Source: Pseudoneurospora amorphoporcata
Lineage: Eukaryota > Ascomycota > Sordariomycetes > Sordariales > Sordariaceae
Assembly (NCBI GenBank): GCA_033297205.1
Contig: MU859435.1
Location: 4,039 to 17,269, forward strand
DNA: 13,231 nt
Direction of reading: 5' to 3'
The position numbers and the translations under genes are program-made. Below the pieces are notes generated by a model. That model saw only the letters and a program-made list of their open reading frames with translations, was not told where the DNA came from and ran no database searches. The first letter of the stretch is position 1. Every line of letters begins with the position of its first letter. Positions 1 to 8,227 of this stretch are shown here, piece after piece.

Positions 1-501
1 GCTACACTGCTCGTGGCTGAACTGCCTGGCAGACTTGCCAGGCGAGTGCCCAGCTGGTGCCGCACCTGATTCAACCAATCAGGTGTGTTACCCTCCTGGT
101 AACTTTCTGGCTCGTGCGCCCGCACGTCCCTTCCAAAAGGACAACTTCTGCCGCCTCTTTCTCCCTTTTCCTCTTCGTAGACCGCCAGCATCTGTGTCAA
201 CTGTGCTGCACCCCTTACAATTTGTTACAGTACGAACCGATTTCCTCGCTCAAAAAGTTGTTAGTAGACCTAACACCTAACACCTAAGCGGTCCTTCCTG
301 TTAGTGCGCGTCCGTAATGCAAAACCTTCACTCCGCACCTCCATTTGCATTTTGCACTTCCATTTGAAGGCATCTACATCACCATTTACACCTCCGTTTC
401 AGGGAAAAAGGTTATATACCTTTTTGCGGTCCAACCCAGGATTCAGCCTAACGTTTACTACCAGAAAGCGCGGCCGGAGGTACCCCCGGACACCTAATCA
501 C
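1..501. other. Non-coding leader with hairpin cluster
   Basis: I see no convincing gene here. The open frames through 35-290 have no recognisable motif and overlap each other. The first 103 bases hold three perfect inverted repeats (listed separately). Positions 269-287 carry a short tandem CCTAACA CCTAACA CCTAA. It resembles a telomere-type repeat but does not have the CCCTAA unit usual in filamentous fungi. The frame used by the next gene is open from 304, but nothing before the ATG at 502 looks protein-like. Confidence 0.6.
24..103. repeat. Three consecutive perfect hairpins
   Basis: Hairpin one pairs GCCTGGCA (24-31) with TGCCAGGC (36-43) around a 4-base loop. Hairpin two pairs CACCTGATT (63-71) with AATCAGGTG (77-85) around a 5-base loop. 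Hairpin three pairs GTTACC (87-92) with GGTAAC (98-103) around a 5-base loop. The palindrome CCAGCTGG lies between the first two, at 50-57. All stems are perfect. The cluster could be the end of a structured small repeat (SINE or MITE type) cut by the window edge, or a structured transcript. I recognise no tRNA or snRNA in it. Confidence 0.7.
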
Positions 502-3093
502 ATGGAACCTCGAAGATGTGGAGGGCACACAAACTTGGAGGAGGCCCTTCCTGTTGTGGGGGCCCTCCAGGATGAACAGGGACGGCGCGTCGGCCAGTGG
601 AAAGACAGGGTTGCGTGGAATATAGGGCCGATACCGCCTGAAGGCCCTCGAAAGGAGGTATGCCATTACTTCCAAGGCAGCCTCTGGGTGCCCGACATCT
701 CCACAAGGTGGCAAGTTCTTTCTGTCTGGGATTTGGTATATAATGAAGAGCGCAATGGGGATATTACACGGTTCAACATTCGCAAGCAAAGAACAGAGGC
801 CAAAAGGAAATGGATACATCTCCCAATTGCCAGAAGAGACCTAGTTCTTGACCTCACAAAGAGGATATACGTTGCTTCCGGACGGGACCTAAGAGCATAT
901 CAGAAGGTGGAAAAGCTTGTCAGCGACATGTTTAGACAGGTTGACGTAACAGGGCCAAAGGGAAAGGTGCACTTTAAAGTATATATATCCCTGTTCATCC
1001 TTGTGCAGAAGGTCTCATATTCGGGCAGCTGACGCTGCGAAGTTCAAGAGTTTGAAGCACGATCATCAAGCCGATCCTGGCGTCAATCATCAAACCGATC
1101 CTGGCGTCGATCATCAAGCCGATCTTGGCGACAAAGAGTGTATATCAAATAGCATATACGCCATAGTAGTACATCTTCTATCCCATATATATCTTTACGT
1201 ACACAGCTACTAATTATACTACTATCGTAGCTTCCTGTGGTCGACGTTAAGAAGAAAGATTATATTTCAATGGCACGTATAGCTCAGGAACAAGCTACAA
1301 AGAATTCCAGGCCCCTACAAAAAATCAAATTGCACCTCGATAAACGAGCCAAGGAGCGCTTTGGTCATATGCTTAAGGCAGTCAATTTTATAGACCAACC
1401 GCTACCTCGCGGTCTAGATGAATCATATCACGCCGATTTGGACAACGAAAAGCTGGACTTTCTCAACAACGACCAGGTCATAGTGCGATACATTAGGTAC
1501 ATGAAGGCCAGATATTCGCGGGTGCTCAGGGAAATAGGGTATCCAACTGGGCACGGCTCGTCGGACACTGAACAAATGACATCTTCCCATACGCACTATG
1601 AAGAGACTGAGTCTGCACCTCAACTCGACCAGGAACTTACGGGCGTCGGGGACAAAGGCAGCGCAAGCATTAATAATGCAGGACCTATCATCATACCTAA
1701 ACCTATCTCCTTACATGAATCGGATGACTTCTTAACTATTCCGTATTTCTAACTTTTCAAGATCGACGCAGGTAAGATTCATCTGAGCTGACATTCATAT
1801 TTTGTACCTTCACTAACCATGGGAATGGTATCTTAAGACACGATAGTCACTCTATATCCGGAAAGATAGCACAAGGACAACGAACAACAACTATATCTAC
1901 ATATTCTAGAGAACATCAGTAACGACCGACACATTCACAAAAGTACCGAGAATAGCGGCATAGACCTGGACATAGATCTTGTATCGAGGGCTATTCTTAA
2001 GGCCTGCATATCGTTTGAGGCAAAGGCGCTTGTTCCGTATATCAACCCAGATACTATCTCCAACGATCCCGGATATACGCCACTCATAAGGGTAGTACTT
2101 TCATATACAAAAGTCTTTTCGGCCTCCATTAATCGACTTGTGAGTCCGCCAACAAACCCAAAAAATTACATTATATCTTCGACATACTAAATGCAACGGA
2201 GCTTACCTAATATATCGAAGTTATAGAGCACTTTGAGGAGCTCAAGTCAGGAATGGATTCGCCTAGGAAAAATCCAAACAGATTTTATACTTACATACAG
2301 CGAGGAACGGTTATCTTAATTGAAGTCAACGACATTCTCGGCGAGATCCTAATGATCAAGCGGGTCTTACTAGGCCAATCCGAGGCGTATAATACCTTCA
2401 AGAGCGAAGTTCTACTTGAAAAGTTGGGGAAATTACCACAAAAACATCCATCACCTTTAATTGTACGACTAGAGGCCATTCAAGAAAGGGCGGAACGTAT
2501 TCGATCGATGGTATGTACCAGGCCGCACAATTCCCTCCCAAGAAGCCCTCGTAATATATAACGCTGAACCACTCCTGCTAATAATTCTACCTACCCTAAC
2601 TAAAGGTTACCACCTCGCTAGACTTGCGTACTACTCTCGAAGATGCGCTAGCGCGAAGCCAGCAGTCCACCCTGATCTTTATCTTCACAGCAATCTCAAT
2701 CCTATTTATTAGTATCACCCGCCCAACCGGCTACATAACAACTAGCCCTCCTCTATTACTAGCTTCCTTAACTACTATCAAGCTGTGATTAATACTAATT
2801 AATATACTAATTCGCAGGCTCCCTTATCGGTAATAGTCGGAGTGCTTGCATTGAATATAAGAGGCTTACCAAAGGAGTGGACGCCTTCTCCTCTTACTAA
2901 AGTATTTAGTATATACCTATTATCATATACTTTCTCACAGTATTTAGAATACCTTTTTTCCCAGATCATTCTTCCACCACCCATCCTAAGCAATGCTTCA
3001 TTCAGGTTACGTTGTATCTCATATACTAACCTTTCCTTACCCTTTATAGGCCTTACAAGCCTCGGTACAATTGGGATTTATCTCTTTCTCTAG
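502..3093 (+). pseudogene. Decayed CorA-like metal-ion transporter gene
   Basis: Several open segments on one strand appear in the order expected for fungal CorA-like Mg2+/Zn2+ transporter proteins, which are membrane proteins with a long soluble N-terminus. Segment 502-966 starts with MEPRRCGG and contains KRKWIHLPIARRD, like the W-I-H-x-P motif of these proteins. Segment 1237-1752 ends in DDFLTIPYF, like their PY-L/F motif, at a TAA. Segment 1870-2187 is helical. Segment 2253-2510 contains the amphipathic stretch IEVNDILGEILMIKRVLL. After a good candidate intron (2511-2605, GTATGT to AAAG) come a coiled segment and a hydrophobic helix (TLIFIFTAISILFI, about 2669-2710). After a likely intron (2712-2817) come APLSVIVGVLALNIRGLP and K-E-W (2818-2880), resembling the PLSF-FALN membrane motif. 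The exons do not join cleanly. There are in-frame TAAs at 1750 and near 2205, and the phase is off by one base across 2712-2817. I see no clear second membrane helix. A working gene with unusual introns is the alternative. Confidence 0.5.
1061..1132 (+). repeat. 24-base tandem repeat, three units
   Basis: Units lie at 1061-1084, 1085-1108 and 1109-1132. In the open frame they read D/N-H-Q-A/T-D-P/L-G-V/D, so each unit is eight codons. The differences between units are mostly transitions. The repeat lies between the W-I-H-x-P segment and the next open segment of the decayed CorA-like gene. It may be an inserted low-complexity linker or intronic sequence. Confidence 0.85.
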
Positions 3094-3729
3094 GGCATCT
3101 TCAAGGTCTATCAATCACAATCGCTCTCCCATACAATCAAACGCACAAGCCTCCGTCACCACAATATCCTTGGCCATCATAGTCACCCCGGCTCCCGCCT
3201 CAGCATCAACCGCATCAACCGCGAGTAGAAAGGCGCGTAGTAGAATCGTATAAAGACATAGAGGGGAATAGACAAATCTAATTCCGGTAACCCAGAAACA
3301 ACCTTTGGTCGAACGTCTTCTCTCCACGCGGAGGATATAGAGCTTAGTGGTCTTCGTAGTAGAAGACGTCGGGGATTGAGAGGACGATGAACAGAGACGG
3401 CGGCGCGGGAGGATATAGAGTTTAGTATTCTTTATAGTGGTTAAATCCATCGCCTCTTATTTCTCTCTTTTCGTTGGATAGTGTTGAATTTCATTTTTCT
3501 CTTTCTTTTCATTTTAAGGTCAATTTATTTACCTACTTAGCAAGAAGCTCCAAAAATGCTCGCTACGTCGCAGCATGACGAGACGACACTAGAAGGCTGA
3601 CGAGGCTGGAAGGGTGAGAGGGGAAAAATTAATGCGGAAATTCTCAAGCGAAACCTGTTCAAACCAGCGCATAACAACGTAGCACTGCGGTATAGGCCGC
3701 CGGGGTTAATTCAGAGGGTTATACTACCA
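3094..3729. other. Intergenic, pyrimidine-rich and AT-rich
   Basis: No gene that I can support. A minus-strand open frame at 3115-3450 exists, but its sequence is arginine/serine-rich and partly made by a repeat, so I do not call it. The direct repeat GGAGGATATAGAG occurs at 3330-3342 and 3408-3420, followed in both copies by C/T-TTAGT. The stretch 3454-3520 is T-rich. Confidence 0.5.
3330..3426 (+). repeat. Direct repeat GGAGGATATAGAG, two copies 78 bases apart
   Basis: GGAGGATATAGAG at 3330-3342 recurs at 3408-3420. Each copy is preceded by CGCG or a close variant and followed by CTTAGT or TTTAGT. On the minus strand both read as T-K-L-Y-I-L, which is what gives the minus-strand frame there its repeated look. 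No function is evident. Confidence 0.7.
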
Positions 3730-4243
3730 GCGTTGATAGGCATATCTCCGAGACCATTTACAGTGCTCGAAAACCCGTTGTAGCTCAGTACTCCATCATA
3801 TTTTCCATTGCGGCACTATCACGTTCTACTGCAACGGTACGGTACTCGTGCGTCTACTGGGTTGATCACTTGTATAACTCGGTTTCTAGTACGAACACAA
3901 AACGGTATAATCGTTTACAGGATAACGGGGTTATCTATACATTCCTCAAGGCGAAATACCTTTATTGGCTGGAAGCTCTAAGTCTACTCCAAGCTATGCC
4001 TGCGGGCGTTATTACTATTAAAAAGCTCGAAGGCCTACAAGTAAGTATAATTCTAACTCCGCACTAGGAACTTAATCTAACTAAAGATATAAGGAGGTAA
4101 TAATCAGTCGCAATTATCAAAGCTTGTTTAGGATGCTTACCGGTTTGCTCTATCTTATAAGTCAATAATAGAGCAAGCTCCACTTCAAACATACATATCA
4201 GCGCTTGTATTTGCTCCAAGCGGTAGCTTAATAAAGAGGAGTT
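3730..4243 (+). pseudogene. HNWD-type NLR relic (NACHT-to-WD40 linker)
   Basis: This is a truncated copy of the region that joins NACHT to WD40 in the intact gene at 10022-13231. The clear match starts near 3790 (HIIFS) and continues through VRYSCVYWVDHL (3838-3873) and KYLYWLEALSLL (about 3954-3989; the intact copy has the same 12 residues). After the intron it runs through SIIEQAPLQTYISALVFAP (about 4159-4216) to SLIK (about 4223-4234). A weaker match may reach back to 3730 (LIG and LRD-like pieces). The intron is kept (4041-4092, donor GTAAGT), but its last base is A instead of G, so the acceptor reads AA. In the second exon the arginine codon CGG of the intact copy is TAG (4129-4131). About 30 residues between HIIFS and ATV are missing relative to the intact gene. 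HET, the ATP-binding core and WD40 repeats are absent. The changes are RIP-like transitions, and the fragment cannot encode a working NLR. Confidence 0.88.
4041..4092 (+). other. Relic intron with broken acceptor
   Basis: It occupies the same place as the intron of the intact NLR (12281-12333) and shares the GTAAGT donor and the CTAAC-T-AAAGATATA 3' part. The intact acceptor is ATATAG followed by GGAGGC. Here it is ATATAA followed by GGAGGT. An AG one base downstream exists but would shift the frame. The shared intron shows the copy arose by DNA duplication, not by retroposition. Confidence 0.8.
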
Positions 4244-4474
4244 GGGCAGAAGGACAAGGACGATATTGCACTTCCCCATCCGACCTATCGTATATATGTT
4301 CGGGTCTCCGTCGACTTTGCCGTACTGATCGCCGTCTTCGTCCCATAGCTTATCGATAAGGAGGCATACGGCGTCGAATTCGAGACGGAGCGCGCATATT
4401 ATCGCAACTTCGAAGTCGCTGCGCCCGTTGGGACAGGTGAAGCCATCAAGCCGTTGACTCAATAATACATCCAT
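4244..4474 (-). pseudogene. Truncated nucleoside phosphorylase-like (PNP_UDP) domain
   Basis: Reading from ATG at 4474 on the minus strand, about 77 residues resemble the start of the phosphorylase-like domain found at the N-terminus of many fungal NLR and ankyrin proteins. Visible hallmarks are FEVAIICALRLEFDAV (residues about 21-36), LWDEDGDQYGK (43-53) and IYTIGRMGKCNIVLVLLP (60-77). Family members normally continue after this point with a glycine-rich motif and about 200 more residues. Here the frame instead runs into the antisense of the HNWD relic, so the later residues (to 4064) are not phosphorylase. In NLRs the domain acts as an N-terminal effector; in nucleoside phosphorylases it binds phosphate and nucleoside. 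This fragment lacks the catalytic body. Family recognition is from memory of motif pattern. Confidence 0.65.
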
Positions 4475-5037
4475 AGGCTACTATTACTACGTTCTTTACA
4501 CGAAACACCGTGAGAACATTCACCAATAGGGTGCACCTCGTTTTAAATCAATCGTTCTCCATCTCTAACTAATTCTCATTCAAATATACTAGCCAATTAC
4601 GTAGTTTGCTAAGTATGCTAAGCATATTGAGGCATTAGTCTGAAGGCACTTCTTAAGATATGATTGGCCTTACAGCGCGAGGATAAATCGTTTCGATAGA
4701 AACGTACGGTAGCTCAAAACGGAGTGGGGCTGCGGCTGTATCTTAGGCGCTTAACGACGGCAAATCATAGGGCCTGGTTTTAATGCCTAATACACCTTGG
4801 AACGCACGTTTTGCTCTCTCCTTTCTTATCTAAGAACACATCTGAAGTGGTATGGGTTACACAGAGTCAACGACCCAAGCAGGACTCGGGGGAAAAAAAA
4901 AAAAAGGGTTGACGGGAAGAGCGAAATAATGTCGGTGGGCCCTCGACGTTGGTACTAAACAGAGAGGAAGCGAGGAGACAAGGCAGACAAAGTTCTCAAG
5001 GTGTTGGGGCCGTTGACTGTTGCGCTGATTGCGGCGG
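4475..5037. other. Intergenic, no gene seen
   Basis: No supportable gene. An A13 homopolymer sits at 4893-4905, preceded by a G run and followed by GGG. Short open frames here overlap the LINE tail and have asparagine runs created by the TTA/TTG repeat, so they are not called. Confidence 0.5.
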
Positions 5038-5069
5038 CTATTGTTATTATTATTGTTATTTTTAACATC
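5038..5069 (-). repeat. LINE 3' simple-repeat tail
   Basis: On the minus strand this reads GATGTTAAAAATAACAATAATAATAACAATAG in structure, an A-rich TAA/CAA run directly after the GGCGGAAGTA end of the element. Simple TAA-type tails rather than pure poly(A) are common at the 3' ends of fungal LINEs. It fixes the orientation of the element as minus. Confidence 0.6.
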
Positions 5070-5331
5070 TACTTCCGCCTCCCGTAAGGCATGAGACATG
5101 CCGCATCGGTGAATCTAGTATACAAAATTAAGAGGAATGCCCTAACTATCTACTAAAACTATTAATCCGAGGGCAAACCGAGGCTTATTACCAGTGTAAA
5201 TCACGTGTTGCCCATAGCGTAAACGCGGCCCAACACTTCCAATCGAATCGCCCAGCGAGCGAGCCGCCAGTATATAGCGGGATCCGTAGAACAAAGGAAA
5301 AGACAAAAGAAAGGGCAAAATCACTCCTCTC

Positions 5332-5349
5332 CGCTCTCGCTCTCGCTCT
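5332..5349. repeat. (CGCTCT)3 microsatellite in LINE 3'UTR
   Basis: Three perfect CGCTCT units, flanked by further CT-rich sequence, lie just downstream of the ORF2 stop codon on the minus strand. Presumably replication slippage. Confidence 0.75.
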
Positions 5350-5383
5350 CCTCCTCCCGTACGGCTTCCTCCCGCCGTCTAAC

Positions 5384-6016
5384 TCAATAGACCAGCCTAT
5401 CCAAATCCGCCGTAACCTCCTCGATCTCATGGCCTTGGCCAACTTCTATCCCTTCGTCCCGTAGGAATCCAATAAGATCGTCAGCGGTGCCTCCGTCGTC
5501 AATGTGCTGTTGCCAGAGTGTCTGGCGCCAAGCTTTCCTTGTGCAAGTCCACGAGAAGAAGTGGGAGGTCTGTATTCTGGCAATAAATCGTTGCCAGTAG
5601 ATACCGATAGCAAGGGAGAGATTCTCCCGCGTAGTCGCCTCGCCTGTAACTGGGGAGACCGCATACGCCTTCCTGCAGAAGAAAGGATGGAAGGGATTCT
5701 TCCAGCTTCCACAGAAGCATGTCAGCAGGGCGTCCTCGTGTTCAAAGCGCTCGTGGTAGTCCTTGAAATCACCGTGGCCAGACCTGGCCGCGGGGAGATG
5801 GTGTAAAGAGCGTCTGTCCAACTCTTTTAGTTCGTCGTTAGGCTTGATAGAGACCCCCAGCCGGTAGTCTGCATAAGACTCTGGCTTGTTCGCGGCCCAC
5901 CATGCCTTGAAATCCGTACGCACCTCCCTCTTAGCAAGCCGCCTTGAATGCGCAAGGGTAGCAAGGCCTTCATTGACTACCTCTCCCCCTTCAGCTCCCG
6001 CCTTAGCGAGTGTCAG
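5384..6016 (-). pseudogene. LINE ORF2 C-terminal fragment (end of RNase H plus zinc-knuckle tail)
   Basis: The open frame begins in LTLAKAGAEGG (about 6016-5984), which looks like the last helix of LINE RNase H domains (typically ADxLAKxGA). It continues through KAWWAANKPESYADYR and then LLxARSGHGDFxDYHERF-type sequence (here LPAARSGHGDFKDYHERF). A C-x-C-x7-H-x3-C cysteine/histidine cluster follows (CFC to HPFFC). This tail is typical of the region after RNase H in Tad-clade ORF2. The frame ends at a stop at 5384-5386. There is no ATG at its start because the upstream part is deleted. The GTG at 5923 is internal, not a start. In the full element this protein copies the RNA into DNA, but here all polymerase residues are gone. 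Confidence 0.75.
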
Positions 6017-6674
6017 TGGGGGCGAGGCGGAGAAGAGACTGAACCTCGTTGCGAATGGCGAAAGTGTCGTTGTTGGCGAAAGGGGAGTCCCTATCTAGTC
6101 GGAGAAAGACGCGGCCGTCACTTTGGGGCAGCGTAGCCTTACGGGTGGGGCCGGGGTGGGAGCAGGATGCAGAGCGGGCGGCCGGAGTGGGATTCGCACC
6201 ACGGGCGGCAGCTTCTGCGAAGGAAGCGGGCCCCTTCCCTTTGCTGGCAGCCTTCTTGCCTGCTGGGGCGGTGGAGTCCGGGGTAGGCGAGGGAGGCGAA
6301 GCAGAACTTTTCTGTAGGGCGGCGGTAATGGTCCGTGCGAGGCAGTCGGCTTCACGTGCGTGAGCGGGCGAGAGGACGGAGAAGCGGGCGAGTTCGGTGT
6401 TGAGGAAGGCGGCGAAGGAGCGGTAGACCTCCGCTCTAGCGAGAGCTTCCGAGATGACGGTCTCAGCGAAGGACGTGATGGAGCCGGAAGCAGCAGGGGA
6501 GGCGGTGGTGGCGTGGGCGGGACGGACTTCCTCGTCTGCAGTCCGGGCTCTCTTGGCCGACTGCGCCGTCGTGGAGGGCGGGGGCGGGACGCAAAGGGTG
6601 TCCGGCAATGGAGTTACCGGTATTAAGACCGGTAGAGGCGGTTTGGGGGCCCCAAGGGGCGAAGGCGTAGACAT
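6003..6674 (-). pseudogene. LINE ORF1 (gag-like) N-terminal fragment
   Basis: From ATG at 6674, 223 residues run to a stop at 6003-6005. The first 60 residues are proline/serine/threonine-rich. A helical segment follows (ITSFAETVISEALARAEVYR, about residues 66-85), then an alanine/proline-rich linker, then DGRVFLRLDRDSPFANNDTF (about 188-207). That last motif matches the start of the RNA-binding part of Tad ORF1 proteins. The usual C-terminal zinc knuckles are missing, and the frame stops just as it meets the ORF2 remnant. The deletion therefore removed the rest of ORF1 as well. Long antisense frames across this GC-rich segment are by-products. Confidence 0.75.
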
Positions 6675-6750
6675 TTCGTGGTTGTGGTTGTTGGGATATC
6701 GACCGTGAAAACGGCGATTTGGGTGGTGTTAAGGGTTTTGCGGGCAACCA

Positions 6751-6762
6751 AGCGTTAACGCT
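6751..6762. repeat. 12-base palindrome AGCGTTAACGCT
   Basis: A perfect 12-base palindrome about 80 bases upstream of the LINE ORF1 start (minus strand). It may lie in the element's 5'UTR or mark its boundary. No function can be assigned. Confidence 0.5.
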
Positions 6763-6779
6763 AACACTTAGCGCCAAGA

Positions 6780-7568
6780 CTTTTTGTTGTAGGAGGAAGA
6801 TGTATAAGGATAGGATGTGAATGCGAGAATAAGGTAACCAAAAATCGGGGGATATCTTAAACTTTTATCTTGAAATACAATCCGTGAAGAAATTCTCTTC
6901 ACCTATTGCTCTATGTTAGATGAAGTACAACGTCTTCGACTTTGGTAGATTGGCATATAAAAAGCCCTTTCGGTTATCTATACTATACTACTACTATTAT
7001 CTACGGTGGTTGTTATACAGACGCTCGCAGATATTAAATGGTTGCGCTATCGGGAGAGACATGAAGAACAAGTTGCATTGGCGTCGACACAATTTGGGAT
7101 ATAAATCTAACGACAAGCATCCTGCTGCCTTGTCTGGGTGATCTAGGTTTCTCTCTCCTTTCTTTTTCATTCGGAAGACACCTTCTCCGGCGACTTACCT
7201 GGCAATCACCTGTAACCAGCTCGGGGAAGGCTCTCGATTTGGAACGCTGATTGGCCTCAAACTGGTCTTCATTTATAGTCACTAACAATAACCAGGGTTT
7301 GTTACGCTACAAAAGCCTCTTTTCTGTCTCTCTCCGTCTATTCTTATACCTCTATCCGCAACCCCCTATCTTCTTCCTCCCTCTTCCTCTCCTTCCTCAA
7401 GCAGCGTTAAGGCACAAGAACACTCTCCCTCCCTCTTCCTCCCTCTTCCTCTAACTTGCTCTTCCCCTCTCTATCTTATCAACGAGGCAGACAGGCTCGT
7501 ATTCTGCCTTGCCTGACGAACTTGCACAAATACCAGACATTTAGCTAACACCCACCTCCCTCCTCCAG
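6780..7568. other. Intergenic, CT-rich tract, no firm gene
   Basis: No supportable gene. A perfect hairpin GTGAAGA / TCTTCAC with a 5-base loop is at about 6882-6900. A strong pyrimidine tract runs from about 7371 to 7470 (repeats of CTTCCTCCCT type). Fungal promoters often contain such tracts, so this could be a promoter for the possible exon at 7569. There is no ATG on the plus strand between about 7140 and 7568, so any first exon would have to start further upstream. Confidence 0.4.
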
Positions 7569-7796
7569 GCAGCAGCCGCTCAGTGTTACGACGCTTATCA
7601 TAGTTGTGAGGACTTCCGTGCGAGATACCAGGGGAAATTTGGCCGCACGCCATACGTTTCCCCCCGGATCCAGGACATGTGTTACCAGAGCTGTTTGTTG
7701 TCGGCCAGTACTCCGGAATATAACCGGCGTAACGCCAGAAGAGTCTTTTTGGGACATCCCCATTCCCTTAAGGCTCATTCGGTCACCATCTCCTAG
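7569..7796 (+). CDS. Possible last exon of a small cysteine-containing protein
   Basis: A pyrimidine-rich stretch ending in CTCCTCCAG (acceptor at 7567-7568, with GCTAAC about 20 bases upstream) is followed by 75 open codons and a TAG at 7794-7796. The peptide has a protein-like composition: AAAAQCYDAYHSCEDFRARY near the start, then RIQDMCYQSCLL. The cysteine pattern is C-x6-C, then C-x3-C. Small secreted cysteine-containing proteins in fungi often have a short coding end like this, but I cannot find an upstream exon, signal peptide or start codon. It could be a chance open frame or a truncated gene. I do not recognise a family. Confidence 0.27.
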   Translation, partial: AAAAQCYDAYHSCEDFRARYQGKFGRTPYVSPRIQDMCYQSCLLSASTPEYNRRNARRVFLGHPHSLKAHSVTIS

Positions 7797-8227
7797 TCTA
7801 GTCTGGTGTAATTATTTACCCTAACTGGTTGCTATTACACTGGAAACGATTGTCCGGAAGGACGCCAGTGATAATGGAAAAGAGATAAAGATAGGGGAAT
7901 GACGCCTAATGGATTACACACCCTCTAGCGGCGGAAAGGTGGAGGGATCTTTGTAGCGCCGCACCTGGCATCAAGCCTAATGTCAGCGTGCCACATCAAC
8001 GTTCATCTTTCAAGGATTAAATGCAGCTTTGATGTTGCAATGGAGGACATGCCAAAAAGGCAACCAGAGGGTTCAGTTCGGGTAGCGTTTGTTTTGATAT
8101 CAAGGCTTCCAGCCTCGCTTCGGGGGGCGCCCTAGCTGCCGGCTTCTGATCCTAGAGCTGTGGTTGCCTTGTCGCTCTCAACGCCGCCGTCACCTTGTTC
8201 CGCAGCCCTGGCATGCAGCTCTCTCAG
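7797..8227. other. Intergenic, no gene seen
   Basis: No supportable gene. A short inverted repeat (CACTGG 7838-7843 with CCAGTG 7865-7870) is present. The open frame that begins upstream of the palindrome at 8160 lies mostly in the palindrome arm and is not called. Confidence 0.5.

Larger units (their letters stand above)
5038..6674 (-). mobile_element. Internally deleted Tad-like non-LTR retrotransposon (LINE)
   Basis: On the minus strand the order is ORF1 N-terminal part (6674-6003), then directly the end of the RNase H region and the C-terminal part of ORF2 (about 6016-5384), a 3'UTR of about 310 bases, and a TAA/CAA-rich tail (5069-5038). Endonuclease, reverse transcriptase and most of RNase H are missing, so the element is not autonomous. 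A full Tad-type LINE is usually several kilobases longer. The 5' end probably lies a little beyond 6674. A 12-base palindrome AGCGTTAACGCT (6751-6762) is nearby. I could not find target-site duplications by eye. Confidence 0.8.

Noticed and set aside
269..287. CCTAACA tandem as a telomere remnant
   Set aside because: Only 2.7 units and the unit differs from the CCCTAA repeat common in filamentous fungi.
3115..3450. 111-codon minus-strand frame with repeated TKLYIL
   Set aside because: Repeat arises from the GGAGGATATAGAG direct repeat; the rest is compositionally poor and unrecognised.
4064..4243. C-terminal half of the minus-strand PNP_UDP frame
   Set aside because: It is the antisense of the HNWD relic, not part of the phosphorylase domain.
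4857..5099. Minus-strand frame with an asparagine run (NNNNNNNN)
   Set aside because: The asparagines are the TAA/CAA-type LINE tail read in one frame.
5446..6708. Several plus-strand frames opposite the LINE
   Set aside because: GC-rich antisense frames without motifs; the minus-strand readings match LINE ORF1 and ORF2.
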